From WHSW01 sp963749365 (lineage in GTDB: Bacteria > Actinomycetota > Thermoleophilia > Solirubrobacterales > 70-9), in contig CAVVME010000004.1 of the NCBI GenBank assembly GCA_963749365.1, positions 558,001 through 622,000 on the forward strand: a stretch of 64,000 nucleotides of DNA, given 5' to 3'. Both the position numbers and the translations under genes were made by a program. Each line of letters starts with the position of its first letter. Positions within the stretch are counted from its first letter, which is position 1. Of this stretch, positions 8,229 through 17,400 are shown in pieces. The notes below the pieces were generated by a model. It was not told the origin of the DNA. It saw nothing but the letters and a program-made list of their open reading frames with translations, and searched no databases.

Positions 8229-9578
8229 TCAGGCGATCAGCGCCCGCGTCCCCCGGGCCGGCGAGAGGGTCACGTTGCGTCGCACGGGCCGCTCGAGCCG
8301 CGGCGAGGCGGGACGCAGCTCGACCGAGCGCAGGATCGTCTCGATCGCGATCCGCATCTCGAACTGGGCGAAGGCGGCCCCGATACAGCGCCTGGTTCCG
8401 CCGCCGAACGGGATCCAGGTGAAGGTGTCGGGTGGATCGTCGCCGAGGAAGCGCTCGGGTCGAAACACGTACGGGTCCCGGTAGACGTCGGGCCGGGTGT
8501 GGACGAGGTAGATCCCGGCCATCACGACCGTCCCCCGAGGCAGCTCGAACCCGCCCAGCTCGGCATCGGCGCGCAGCTCGCGGCCGGTGAACGGGACCAC
8601 CGGGCGCACCCGCAGAGACTCGTTGACGACCGCGTCGAGGTAGTCGTGCCCGCCGGACTCGAGCTCGGCACGCAGTCGCTCGTGTGCCTCGCGGTCGTGG
8701 AGCAGCAGGTCAAACGCCCAGGCGAGGCCGGTCGCGGTCGTCTCGTGGCCGGCCAGCAGCAGGGTCATCAGCTGGTCGCGGAGCTCGGCGTCGCCCATCC
8801 GAGAGCCGTCCTCGAAGCGCGCCGAAACGAGCAGCGAGAGGATGTCCTGACGCGAGCCCAGATCGGGGTCGGAGCGGCGCTCGGCGATCTCGTCTCGGAG
8901 CGCCCGATCCGCGCGCCGGCGCAGCGCGTGCAGGCGCCGGTACGGCGGCAGCTCGCGGACGCCGGGGATCGCGTACCCGACCGCGACCGGGGAGGCCGTC
9001 GAGGCGAGCAGCTCGACCAGCGCGCCGCTGAGCGCGCGCCTGCGCTCTGCACCCTCGACCCCGAACACGGCCCGCAGGATCACCTCGAGCGTGATCGCCT
9101 GCATGCCCGGGTGCAGCGCGATCTCCTCACCCCGCGTCCAGGACGCGACCACGCGCTCGGTCGCCTCGCGGATCACCCCCTCGTAGGCGCGCATGCGCTC
9201 ACCGTGAAACGGGGGCAGCATCAGTCTCCGGCGACGCAGATGCTCGTCGTCCTCTTGCAGCAGCAGCGAGCCCGGACCGAGCAGCGGCTCGAGGATCACG
9301 TTGCGCCCGGGAGCGATCGTGTTCACCCGGTCGGCCGCGAACAGCGCCTTCAGCGAAGGCGGATCGGAGATGAAGACAACGTCGCCGGGCCCGTACAGCT
9401 GCCCCTCGAAGGTCTCGCCGAGCTGCCGCCGACAGCGCTCGAGAAAGGACAGCGGGCGGGCGACGAAGCGGACGGTCTGCAGCGGCCTCGGCAGGGGCAC
9501 GCGCGGCGGCCGAGCGTCCCGCCGACGCCCGGCCCTCCCCCGATCGCGCTTCGGCGCAACCGCCGTCGCGGTGCTCAC
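8229..9578 (-). CDS. Cytochrome P450
   Basis: A 449-residue soluble P450. The I-helix oxygen-activation motif is AGHETT, the K-helix ExxR is in ESLRVRP, and the haem loop FGGGTRRCIG near residues 388-397 supplies the cysteine ligand. A basic N-terminal stretch precedes PLPRPLQTVRFVARP. It resembles the CYP1xx fatty-acid/terpene hydroxylase-like bacterial families; the substrate cannot be read from sequence. It starts at a GTG that overlaps the stop of the upstream CsoR-family repressor gene, so it is the second gene of that operon. Confidence 0.93.
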   Translation of the reverse strand: MSTATAVAPKRDRGRAGRRRDARPPRVPLPRPLQTVRFVARPLSFLERCRRQLGETFEGQLYGPGDVVFISDPPSLKALFAADRVNTIAPGRNVILEPLLGPGSLLLQEDDEHLRRRRLMLPPFHGERMRAYEGVIREATERVVASWTRGEEIALHPGMQAITLEVILRAVFGVEGAERRRALSGALVELLASTASPVAVGYAIPGVRELPPYRRLHALRRRADRALRDEIAERRSDPDLGSRQDILSLLVSARFEDGSRMGDAELRDQLMTLLLAGHETTATGLAWAFDLLLHDREAHERLRAELESGGHDYLDAVVNESLRVRPVVPFTGRELRADAELGGFELPRGTVVMAGIYLVHTRPDVYRDPYVFRPERFLGDDPPDTFTWIPFGGGTRRCIGAAFAQFEMRIAIETILRSVELRPASPRLERPVRRNVTLSPARGTRALIA

Positions 9579-9871
9579 CGGGTCCTCGCGAAGCGCTCGA
9601 CGGCGGCGAGCAGCTCGTCGATCTTCTCGTCCGCCTCGTCGCCGCCGCGCGCGACCGCGTCGCGCACGCAGTGACCGGTGTGATCGGCGAGCAGCTTCAG
9701 CGAGACGCCCTCGAGCGCCCGGGTCACGGCCGCCACCTGGGTCAGGACCTCGACGCAGTAGGCCTCGTCCTCGACCATCCTGCGCACGCCGCCGACCTGG
9801 CCCTCGATCCGTGCCAGGCGGCGGAGGATGGCCTCCTTGTCCTGGACGTATCCGGCCGCGTTGCTGCCCAC
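9575..9871 (-). CDS. CsoR/RcnR-family metal- or thiol-sensing repressor
   Basis: A 98-residue all-helical protein from a GTG start. It retains the CsoR ligand set: Cys39 (AYCVEVL), His64 and Cys68 (DHTGHC), the Cys-His-Cys arrangement that binds Cu(I) in CsoR; related members sense persulfides (CstR) or formaldehyde (FrmR). The RRLARIEGQVGGVRRM helix is the DNA-contacting element. It is the first gene of a two-gene operon with a P450 and diverges from a MOSC-domain gene, with a matching dyad between them. Copper versus thiol sensing cannot be settled from the residues visible. Confidence 0.88.
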   Translation of the reverse strand: MGSNAAGYVQDKEAILRRLARIEGQVGGVRRMVEDEAYCVEVLTQVAAVTRALEGVSLKLLADHTGHCVRDAVARGGDEADEKIDELLAAVERFARTR

Positions 9872-9882
9872 GTCGGGGAACT

Positions 9883-9899
9883 ATACCGGGGTGGGGTAT
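9883..9899. promoter_or_regulatory. Candidate CsoR-type operator
   Basis: The 17-bp dyad ATACCGGGGTGGGGTAT lies in the 38-bp gap between the divergent CsoR-family and MOSC genes. ATACC/GGTAT ends flanking a G-rich centre resemble known CsoR operators. Its position would allow control of both transcripts. Confidence 0.55.
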
Positions 9900-9909
9900 T
9901 GGCAGCCGT

Positions 9910-10374
9910 ATGCTGATCGCGATGTCGGGAACCGTCGAGCAGATCGCGATCTCGCCGGCCGAATCGGCGCTGCCCGAGACCGTCGCCTCGGTCGAGGTGC
10001 TCGCGGAACAGGGCCCGCGCGGCGACCGCTACTTCCTCGCCGAGCCGGCGAAGCGCCCCGACGGCGGCGATCTCACCCTGATCGAGGCCGAGGCGCTGGA
10101 GTCGTTCAGCGCCGAGACCGGGATCCCGCTCAGCCATCAGGAGTCGCGGCGCAACCTGCTCACCCGAGGGGTCCGGCTCAACGACCTGGTCGGAAGGCGG
10201 TTCCGGGTCGGTGACGTCGAGTGTCTCGGGGTCGAGCTGTGCGAGCCGTGCAACCACCTGCAGTCACTGACCCGCCCGGGAGTGCTGAAGGGGATGGTCG
10301 GCCGCGCGGGGCTGCGCGCCGACGTCGTCCGCAGTGGCACGATCCGGGTCGGCGACGACCTGGCCGAGCTGTAG
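9910..10374 (+). CDS. MOSC-domain protein
   Basis: About 154 residues from ATG 9910 (151-residue-scale alternative at ATG 9922; no clear ribosome site for either). The sequence GPRGDRYF...DLTLIEAEALESF...SRRNLLTRGVRLNDLVGRRFRVGDV and a late cysteine in VELCEPCNHL match the MOSC beta-barrel of molybdenum cofactor sulfurases and YiiM-like proteins, where a cysteine carries or transfers sulfur. No N-terminal beta-barrel partner domain is present, so this is a stand-alone MOSC. It diverges from the CsoR-family repressor and may be co-regulated. Followed 13 bp later by purC. Confidence 0.82.
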   Translation: MLIAMSGTVEQIAISPAESALPETVASVEVLAEQGPRGDRYFLAEPAKRPDGGDLTLIEAEALESFSAETGIPLSHQESRRNLLTRGVRLNDLVGRRFRVGDVECLGVELCEPCNHLQSLTRPGVLKGMVGRAGLRADVVRSGTIRVGDDLAEL

Positions 10375-10387
10375 GATCGCGCGGTCG

Positions 10388-11242
<855 letters not shown>

Positions 11243-11266
11243 GTCCGCGCTGCGTACGCTGGGGGC

Positions 11267-12274
11267 GTGAACCTCTTCGTCCTCGGCCTACGCCGTTCGG
11301 GCACCACGATCGTCCACGATGCGCTGCTCGAGGACCCGGGCCTGCGCTGCTTCTACGAGCCACTGCGCGAGGACACCGAGACGATCGGCGGTGGCAGCGG
11401 GGCGCGCGGCGAGGACGCCTTCGCCGAGACCCGCGAGCTTCGCGAGCGCTTTCGCGGCGAGCGCTACCCGGAGCTGCAGGTCGAGCTCTTCAACTGGGGC
11501 GGCCCGCGCTCGCCTGAGCTCGAGCTCGAGCCCGACCTCCCGGCCCACGTCGCCGAGCTGCTCGCCCACTTGCTCGCCCAGGCGCCCTCGGTGGCGATCA
11601 AGGAGACCCGTCTGCACCACAAGCTCGGCGCCCTGGCCGAGATCGACCCCGAGGCGGCGGTCGTCCACGTGCTCCGCGACCCGCGGGCGGTGACCGCCTC
11701 GACGCTGCTCGGACGTCGTCGCCGCACCGACATCTATCCCGACGCCGAAACCTTCTTCACCGCCCGCACCGGCAGGCGGCTGTGGTCGAGCCGGCGGCTC
11801 TCCGAGGACGTGATCGCACGCCGCCGCTCGCTCGCGCTACCGGCCGAGATCCCCGATTTCCTGCGTCCGCTGCTGGTCTGGAAGTCGGCCTTTGAGACGA
11901 CCGAGGGGGACGGGCGAAGGCTGTTCGGAGACCGGTTCTCGCGCCTGCGGCTGGAGGACCTGCGCTCTGACCCACGAGCGGCGCTGGCAACCGTCTTTGG
12001 CCTCCTCGGTCGCCCGGCGCCGGAGCCGGTGGTCGAGTGGGCGAGCGCGAGGATCGAACGCGAGGCGCCGATCCATCTCGAGGAGGACCCGCGCTGGGGC
12101 CGCGCCGCCCGTCTGCTCGGCATGGAGGAGCAGCTGCGGGATGCCGGGTACGCGGAGGTGCTGGCGACGGACGATGGCGAGCCCCTCGACCTGAGCCCGC
12201 CTCGGGTCGGCTCGCGACTTGCCGGGTTCATGGGACGCGCTCGTCGACGCCTGACGCTAGATTCATCCGGGTGA
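11267..12274 (+). CDS. Sulfotransferase-family protein (paralogue 1, divergent)
   Basis: A 335-residue protein from GTG. The 5'-phosphosulfate loop is LRRSGTTIVHDALL and the 3'-phosphate site is VVHVLRDPRAVTAS, so it should use PAPS as sulfate donor. It is more divergent than the four other sulfotransferases in this window and lacks their GDKTPxYV segment, having AIKETRLHHKL at the comparable position. The acceptor is unknown. It sits between purC and purS and its stop overlaps the purS start (GTGA), an odd placement for a sulfotransferase. Confidence 0.82.
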   Translation: MNLFVLGLRRSGTTIVHDALLEDPGLRCFYEPLREDTETIGGGSGARGEDAFAETRELRERFRGERYPELQVELFNWGGPRSPELELEPDLPAHVAELLAHLLAQAPSVAIKETRLHHKLGALAEIDPEAAVVHVLRDPRAVTASTLLGRRRRTDIYPDAETFFTARTGRRLWSSRRLSEDVIARRRSLALPAEIPDFLRPLLVWKSAFETTEGDGRRLFGDRFSRLRLEDLRSDPRAALATVFGLLGRPAPEPVVEWASARIEREAPIHLEEDPRWGRAARLLGMEEQLRDAGYAEVLATDDGEPLDLSPPRVGSRLAGFMGRARRRLTLDSSG

Positions 12275-12507
12275 AGGTCCGGGTCCTGATCCGCCCCAAG
12301 CAGGGCATCCTCGACCCGCAGGGCAAGGCGGTCGAGCGGGCGCTGCCGGCGCTCGGCTTCGAGGGCGTCTCGGAGGTCCGAATCGGCCGCCTGGTCGAGC
12401 TCGAGGCCGAGGACGGGGCCGAGCTCGAGTCGCTGTGCGAGAAGCTGCTCGCCAACCCCCTTGTGGAGGACTACGAGATCGAGGAGATCGTGGAGAGCGC
12501 GCCGTGA
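12271..12507 (+). CDS. purS: FGAM synthetase subunit PurS
   Basis: A 78-residue protein (MKVRVLIRPKQGILDPQGKAVERAL...LGFEGVSEVRIGRLVEL) from a GTG overlapping the preceding sulfotransferase stop. PurS is the small bridging subunit that holds the glutaminase PurQ and the synthetase PurL together in organisms with the small form of PurL. Its presence fits the 764-residue PurL at 20866. A palindromic repeat fills the gap to purQ. Confidence 0.95.
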   Translation: MKVRVLIRPKQGILDPQGKAVERALPALGFEGVSEVRIGRLVELEAEDGAELESLCEKLLANPLVEDYEIEEIVESAP

Positions 12508-12523
12508 GCGGACTGCGGCGGAC

Positions 12524-12560
12524 CCGGCCGTCGCGGACGCGAAGCGGAGCAGACGGCCGG
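12524..12560 (+). repeat. Palindromic repeat element between purS and purQ
   Basis: Arms CCGGCCGTC (12524-12532) and GACGGCCGG (12552-12560) are perfectly complementary and flank the core GGACGCGAAGCGGAG (12535-12549). The right arm ends on the first base of the purQ GTG start, so the hairpin would sequester that start site. The same core occurs inside four other genes. Confidence 0.7.
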
Positions 12561-13231
12561 TGATAGGTGTAATCCAGTTTCCGGGGTCGTGTGACGAGCG
12601 CGACGCGCTGCTGGCGTGCGAGCGGGTCGGCGACGCGCGCCTGATCTGGCACGGCGACGACGACCTCGGCGGCCTCGACGCGGTGGTGATCCCCGGCGGC
12701 TTCTCCTACGGCGACTATCTGCGGGCCGGGGCGATCGCGCGCTTCGCGCCGGCGATGGAGGCGATGCGCGAGTTCGCCGCCGCGGGCGGCCCGGTGCTCG
12801 GGATCTGCAACGGCTTCCAGGTGCTCTGCGAGGCGGGCATGCTTCCCGGCGCGCTGCTGCCGAACGAGGGATTGCGCTTCATCTGTCGCCAGGTGGAGAT
12901 CGAGGTCGAGAGCACGGCGACGGTCGCGACCTCCTCCGCGGCCCCCGGGGAGCGGCTCTCGATCCCGGTCAAGCACATGAGCGGTCGCTGGTTCGCTCCA
13001 GCGGCCGAGCTGGCTGAGCTCGAGGCGAGCGGGCGGATCGTGTTCCGCTACGCCCCCGGCCAGAACCCGAACGGATCGAGCGCCGACGTCGCCGGGGTCG
13101 CGAACGAGCGCGGCAACGTGGTTGGGCTGATGCCCCACCCCGAGCACGCGATCGATCCGCTGACGGGCTCGACCGATGGCCTGCGCCTGTTCGAGTCGCT
13201 GGCGCGAAGCGCCGCGCCGGCACCGGCGTGA
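12560..13231 (+). CDS. purQ: FGAM synthetase glutaminase subunit
   Basis: A 223-residue class I glutamine amidotransferase, chosen to start at GTG 12560 (VIGVIQFPGSCDERDA), where PurQ homologues begin; the open frame extends upstream through the repeat. Catalytic cysteine is in GICNGFQVL, and the His/Glu pair is in LMPHPEHAID. It supplies ammonia to PurL through the PurS-bridged complex. The start lies at the edge of a stable hairpin, so expression relative to purS may be reduced or tuned. A sulfotransferase gene overlaps its stop. Confidence 0.95.
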   Translation: MIGVIQFPGSCDERDALLACERVGDARLIWHGDDDLGGLDAVVIPGGFSYGDYLRAGAIARFAPAMEAMREFAAAGGPVLGICNGFQVLCEAGMLPGALLPNEGLRFICRQVEIEVESTATVATSSAAPGERLSIPVKHMSGRWFAPAAELAELEASGRIVFRYAPGQNPNGSSADVAGVANERGNVVGLMPHPEHAIDPLTGSTDGLRLFESLARSAAPAPA

Positions 13232-14121
13232 GGCGGGGCGGCCGCGACCGGCCGCCGGCGCCCGCACCGTTCGTCGTCGGGGTCGGGCGCTCCGGCACGA
13301 CCCTGCTGCGGATGATGCTCGACGCCCATCCCGAGCTCGCGATCCCGGCCGAGACCCATTTCGTTCCCGAGCTGATCGCCAGGGCGGAGGCCGGCACCGA
13401 GACGGCGCAACTGATCGGCGACGTCATCGGCTCGCGGGCCTGGGACGACTTCGGGATCGAGCCCGAGCAGCTGCGCGCGCGGGCGCAGGCGCTCTCCGAC
13501 GGCGGCGTCGCAGGGGTGCTGCGCGCCTTCTACGAGCTCTGCGCCGAGCGCGAGGGCAAGCCGCGCTGGGGTGACAAGACGCCGGTCTACGTCGCCCACA
13601 TGCGGACGATCGGCGCGGTGCTGGCCGAGGCGCGCTTCGTGCACCTGATCCGGGACGGGCGCGACGTGGCGCTCTCTCGCCGCAACCGCGGGATGGGCGC
13701 CGGCAAGCCGATCGCCGATGCGGCGCGGCTGTGGCGGCGGCGAATCGAGGCCGCTCGCAAGCAGGCGCGCCGGCTTCGAGGCCGCTACCTCGAGCTTCGC
13801 TACGAGGACCTCGTCGCCGCCCCCGAGACCGAGCTGCGGCGGGTCTGCGCCCTGATCGAGCTCGAGTTCGAGCCGGCGATGCTCGACTACCACCGCACTT
13901 CGGGCGCCCGGCTCGCCGAGCTCTCCGACCTCGACCCGGCGGGCACGCGGCCCGGGCGCAGCGGAGAGGAGCGGCGGCGGGCCCACGCCCTCGCCACCGG
14001 GCCGCCGGAGCCCGGGCGCGCAGGCGGGTGGCGCGAGGGCATGGGCGAGGCCGACCTGGTCCAGTTCGAGGCCGAGGCCGGAGCCCTGCTGGCCGAGCTC
14101 GGCTACGACGTGGCATCCTGA
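13228..14121 (+). CDS. Sulfotransferase (paralogue 2)
   Basis: A 297-residue protein from a GTG overlapping the purQ stop (GTGA). PAPS-binding motifs are GVGRSGTTLLRMML (5'-phosphosulfate loop) and VHLIRDGRDVALS (3'-phosphate site). Between them is RWGDKTPVYVAHM, shared with the paralogues at 14173, 15289 and 18575. There is no signal peptide or membrane anchor, so it should act in the cytoplasm. The first of three tandem sulfotransferases followed by two glycosyltransferases. Confidence 0.88.
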   Translation: MRRGGRDRPPAPAPFVVGVGRSGTTLLRMMLDAHPELAIPAETHFVPELIARAEAGTETAQLIGDVIGSRAWDDFGIEPEQLRARAQALSDGGVAGVLRAFYELCAEREGKPRWGDKTPVYVAHMRTIGAVLAEARFVHLIRDGRDVALSRRNRGMGAGKPIADAARLWRRRIEAARKQARRLRGRYLELRYEDLVAAPETELRRVCALIELEFEPAMLDYHRTSGARLAELSDLDPAGTRPGRSGEERRRAHALATGPPEPGRAGGWREGMGEADLVQFEAEAGALLAELGYDVAS

Positions 14122-14172
14122 AGTGCCGCCGTTGGCTCCTCTTTACGACCGGGCCAACGGCGTTTCGAACTG

Positions 14173-15222
14173 ATGCCGGACTACTCGATCAGGATGCTGC
14201 GCAACCGTCGCCTCCGCGGCCGCGCCGAGCCGGGCGCGCCCGCCCCGTTCGTCGTCGGCGTCGGCCGTTCGGGCACCACCCTGCTGCGGATGATGCTCGA
14301 TGCCCACCCCGAGCTCGCGATCCCGCCCGAGACGCACTTCGTCAACCCGCTCATCCAGGCGTCGGGACGGATCCGCTTCTCCCCCGCGATCGCCTCCCGG
14401 GCGATCGTCGTCGACCAGCGCCGACGCTGGAACGACTTCGGCCTCGACGAGGGCGAGCTGCTGGAGCGCTTCGAGGCGGTCGAGCCGTTCAACACCGCCG
14501 ACGCCTTGCGCGCCTTCTACCGGCTCTACGCCGACAAGCACGGCAAGTCGCGCTGGGGTGACAAGACCCCCGACTACGTGCGCAAGATGAAAAAGATCCA
14601 GAAGACGCTCCCCGAGGCACGGTTCGTGCACGTGATCCGGGACGGCCGCGACGCCGGGCTGTCGCAGAGCGCTCGCATGATCAAGCGCGGCCGCAAGCCG
14701 CTCCCGCCGCGTGAGATGGCTCGGCGATGGCGCAAGCGGATCATCAAGTCGCGCGAGGACGCGGCCGCGATCAGCGCCGAGGATTACCTCGAGGTCCGCT
14801 ACGAGGATCTGGTCGCCGACACCGAGGTCGTCCTGCGCCGTGTCTGCGAGCTGGTCGAGCTCGACTACGACCCGGTGATGCTGCGCTACCACGAGCGCGC
14901 CTCCGAGCGGCTGCAGGAGATGGCCGGGGCGCTGCCCGCGACCCGGGCCCGCCCCGAGCGCGAGGCCGGCGAGCGGGTGGCGGCACACGAGATGACCACC
15001 AAGCCGCCCGATCCCGAGCGGCTGGCGGTGTGGAAGCGCGAGATGAGCGAATCCGAGAACGCGGAGTTCGAGCAGGCGGCCGGGTACCTGCTCGACGAGC
15101 TGGGCTATGAGACCGCGAGCCCGCGCGAGGACTGGATCCCCCCTGAGGAGTGGGCGCAGGCGAAGGATCGCTCGGCCCGCGGCGAGAGCGGGGGGCTGCT
15201 GGCCCGGCTGCGGGGCAACTGA
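14173..15222 (+). CDS. Sulfotransferase (paralogue 3)
   Basis: A 349-residue protein. GVGRSGTTLLRMMLDAHPEL near residue 36 is the PAPS 5' loop; RWGDKTPDYVRKM and VHVIRDGRDAGLS follow. The C-terminal region ends with a conserved LLDELGYE helix and then an extra tail (EDWIPPEEWAQAKD) not found in paralogue 2. The family resembles bacterial Stf-like enzymes that sulfate glycolipids or other small acceptors; the acceptor here is unknown. It lies 51 bp after paralogue 2 in the same direction. Confidence 0.88.
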   Translation: MPDYSIRMLRNRRLRGRAEPGAPAPFVVGVGRSGTTLLRMMLDAHPELAIPPETHFVNPLIQASGRIRFSPAIASRAIVVDQRRRWNDFGLDEGELLERFEAVEPFNTADALRAFYRLYADKHGKSRWGDKTPDYVRKMKKIQKTLPEARFVHVIRDGRDAGLSQSARMIKRGRKPLPPREMARRWRKRIIKSREDAAAISAEDYLEVRYEDLVADTEVVLRRVCELVELDYDPVMLRYHERASERLQEMAGALPATRARPEREAGERVAAHEMTTKPPDPERLAVWKREMSESENAEFEQAAGYLLDELGYETASPREDWIPPEEWAQAKDRSARGESGGLLARLRGN

Positions 15223-15288
15223 GCGGCTATCCTCAACCGCTCGCCCGAGCCTTCCCCCTGCCTCGCTGAGGCTCGCGCGGCCAACGAG

Positions 15289-16251
15289 ATGGGCCTCTTC
15301 TCCCGATCAAGCAAGGACGACGCACGCCGCCCGCCGGCCGTGTTCGTGGTCGGCATGAACCGCTCCGGCACGACCCTGTTGCGGATGATGCTCGACGCCC
15401 ATCCCGAGCTCACGATCCCGCCCGAGACCCACTTCGTCCCTGACCTGATCAAGGCCGTGCGCGAGCCCGGAGCGACGCCGGAGGACGCCCTGGCGGCGAT
15501 GAAGTCCGCCCGCGAGTGGGGCGACTTCGGGTTCTCCGACGAGCAGATGCTGACCAGGCTGCGGGCGCTGCCCAAGCTCCGGCCGGGCCCTGCGGTGCGC
15601 ACCTTCTACGAGGCCTACATGGAGCAGCAGGGCAAGCCGCGCTGGGGAGAGAAGACGCCCACCTACGTGCAGAAGATGAAGCTGATCCAGCGGGCGCTCC
15701 CGGAGGCGCGCTTCGTACACGTGATCCGTGACGGACGCGACGTGGCGCTCTCGGTTCTCGACCGAACGGTCCGTGAGCTGACCGCCGACGACGTCGCCCG
15801 ACGCTGGCGGAAGAAGATCGACAAGGCCCGCGAGGACTCCCCGCAACTCGAGCACTACACGGAAGTCCGCTACGAGGACCTGATCCTCGACACCGAGCGC
15901 GCGCTTCACCGGGTCGCTGAGTTCGTCGACCTGCCCTGGGACGACGCGATGCTGAGCTATCACGAGCGCTCCGGCGAGCGGTTGAAGGAGATGGCGCGGG
16001 CGCTGCCGGGCGACGGGCGCGCGAAGGAGCTCAGCGTCGAGCGCCGGATGGCCACCCACGCGATGACCACCAAGCCTCCGAGCGCAGACCGAGTCGCACG
16101 CTGGCGCACGCAGATGACGGCGGAGCAGCGCGGCCAGTTCGAGGCGGTTGCCGGCGACCTGCTGGCCGAGCTCGGCTACCCGGTCGGCGCCGACGCGATC
16201 GAAGAGGCGGAGGCCAAGCTCGAGGCGGCAACGGCCGGCACGCCCCACTGA
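15289..16251 (+). CDS. Sulfotransferase (paralogue 4)
   Basis: A 320-residue protein beginning MGLFSRSSKDD. PAPS motifs are GMNRSGTTLLRMML and VHVIRDGRDVALS, with RWGEKTPTYVQKM between them (Glu replacing the Asp of the other copies). Close similarity to the neighbours indicates tandem duplication. Likely in the same transcript as the following glycosyltransferase (37 bp gap). Confidence 0.88.
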   Translation: MGLFSRSSKDDARRPPAVFVVGMNRSGTTLLRMMLDAHPELTIPPETHFVPDLIKAVREPGATPEDALAAMKSAREWGDFGFSDEQMLTRLRALPKLRPGPAVRTFYEAYMEQQGKPRWGEKTPTYVQKMKLIQRALPEARFVHVIRDGRDVALSVLDRTVRELTADDVARRWRKKIDKAREDSPQLEHYTEVRYEDLILDTERALHRVAEFVDLPWDDAMLSYHERSGERLKEMARALPGDGRAKELSVERRMATHAMTTKPPSADRVARWRTQMTAEQRGQFEAVAGDLLAELGYPVGADAIEEAEAKLEAATAGTPH

Positions 16252-16288
16252 CCCGCAAGCACCGGACGCCAAGCCGAGGACTGTTGCG

Positions 16289-17398
16289 GTGCGTGTAGGC
16301 CTTGTGACGAAGTGGTTCGCCTCGGGCCAGGCGGTGGTCTCCAGGTACATCCGCTCGGCGCTCGACGAGCTCGGACACGAGACCTTCGTCCTCGCCAGGC
16401 AGGGAAAGGGGCCGCGGGCGCGCCAGCAGCGGGTCGCCGATCCGGTCTGGGACCAGCCTCGGGTGACCGAGACGTCCCAGGCGGACGTCCCCGCCGCCGA
16501 GTACGAGCGCTGGGCGCAGGAGAACGCGCTCGAGGTCGTGCTCTGCGATCAGAACGATCAGTTCGCCGAGATCGCGGCCCTGCGTGCGAACGGGGTGCGG
16601 ACGGTCGGGCGCTTCGTCTGGGAGCACTTCGCGCCCGAGCACGCCGAGCCCGCCCGAGACGCCTACGACGTGATCTACTCGTTCACCCGCGCCGAGCAGG
16701 AGCGCTACCGGAGCTTCGGTATCGACAGCCCACTGCTCACCTGGGGTTGCCACCCGGAACTGCTCGAATACCTGCCCCCCGGCTCCTCCGCTTCGCGTCC
16801 GGGGCCGGCGGGGTCTGCCAAGGGACGGGTTTGGTTCTACGTTCCCGGCAGCTTCATGGGCAAGCGAAAGCCGTTCGCCGAGATCGTCGAGGCGTTCACC
16901 CGCGCTCGTGGCGATCACCTGCGGCTGCTCGTCCGGGGCCAGGTCGACCGCAAGGGCGGCAAGCTCGAGCAGGCGGCGGGGGGCGACCCGCGGGTCGTGG
17001 TCGAGCTCGAGGACCGTCCCACCGACGAACACCTGCGCCAGTTCGCGAGCTGCGACGTCTGCCTCTCGCCCTCGCGCTGGGAGGGACTCGGCCTGCCGCT
17101 CTACGAGGCGGTCGCGTTCGGGATGCCGTCGATCACCAACGACTCCCCGCCGATGAACGAGATCGTGATCGACGGCCTGAACGGGATCTGCGTCGACTCG
17201 GTGCCCTGGGGCGAGGCGGGCTCGGGAATCCCGGCCTTCGACCCCGACTTCGACCAGCTCACCGGGGCGATCGAACGGCTCGGTGACGAGACGGAGCGCC
17301 GCCGCCTCGCGGCCGGCGCCCTCGGCCTGCGGGAGGGCGAGCGAAGCTGGCAGCGCACCGTCGACGGCCTGGCCGAGCTGCTGGAGGGGATCGGCTGA
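16289..17398 (+). CDS. Glycosyltransferase, GT4-like (paralogue 2 of 3)
   Basis: A 369-residue protein from GTG 16289 (VRVGLVTKWFASGQAVVSR), set by alignment with the paralogues at 3547 and 17401. The C-terminal nucleotide-sugar domain has SRWEGLGLPLYEAVAFG and SITNDSPPMNEIVIDGLNG. The N-terminal half contains the family-specific LGHETFVLAR and VGRFVWEHFAPEHAEPAR. The linker between the two domains carries the palindromic element with core at 16786-16800. The gene is flanked by a sulfotransferase upstream and a sister glycosyltransferase 2 bp downstream. Confidence 0.82.
   Translation: MRVGLVTKWFASGQAVVSRYIRSALDELGHETFVLARQGKGPRARQQRVADPVWDQPRVTETSQADVPAAEYERWAQENALEVVLCDQNDQFAEIAALRANGVRTVGRFVWEHFAPEHAEPARDAYDVIYSFTRAEQERYRSFGIDSPLLTWGCHPELLEYLPPGSSASRPGPAGSAKGRVWFYVPGSFMGKRKPFAEIVEAFTRARGDHLRLLVRGQVDRKGGKLEQAAGGDPRVVVELEDRPTDEHLRQFASCDVCLSPSRWEGLGLPLYEAVAFGMPSITNDSPPMNEIVIDGLNGICVDSVPWGEAGSGIPAFDPDFDQLTGAIERLGDETERRRLAAGALGLREGERSWQRTVDGLAELLEGIG
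16775..16813 (+). repeat. Palindromic repeat element, copy in glycosyltransferase 2
   Basis: Core CTCCGCTTCGCGTCC (16786-16800), flanked by the C-rich CCGGC arm on the left and GCCGG plus a G-run on the right, which pair with one another. Same site within the protein as in glycosyltransferases 1 and 3. Confidence 0.65.
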
Positions 17399-17400
17399 GC

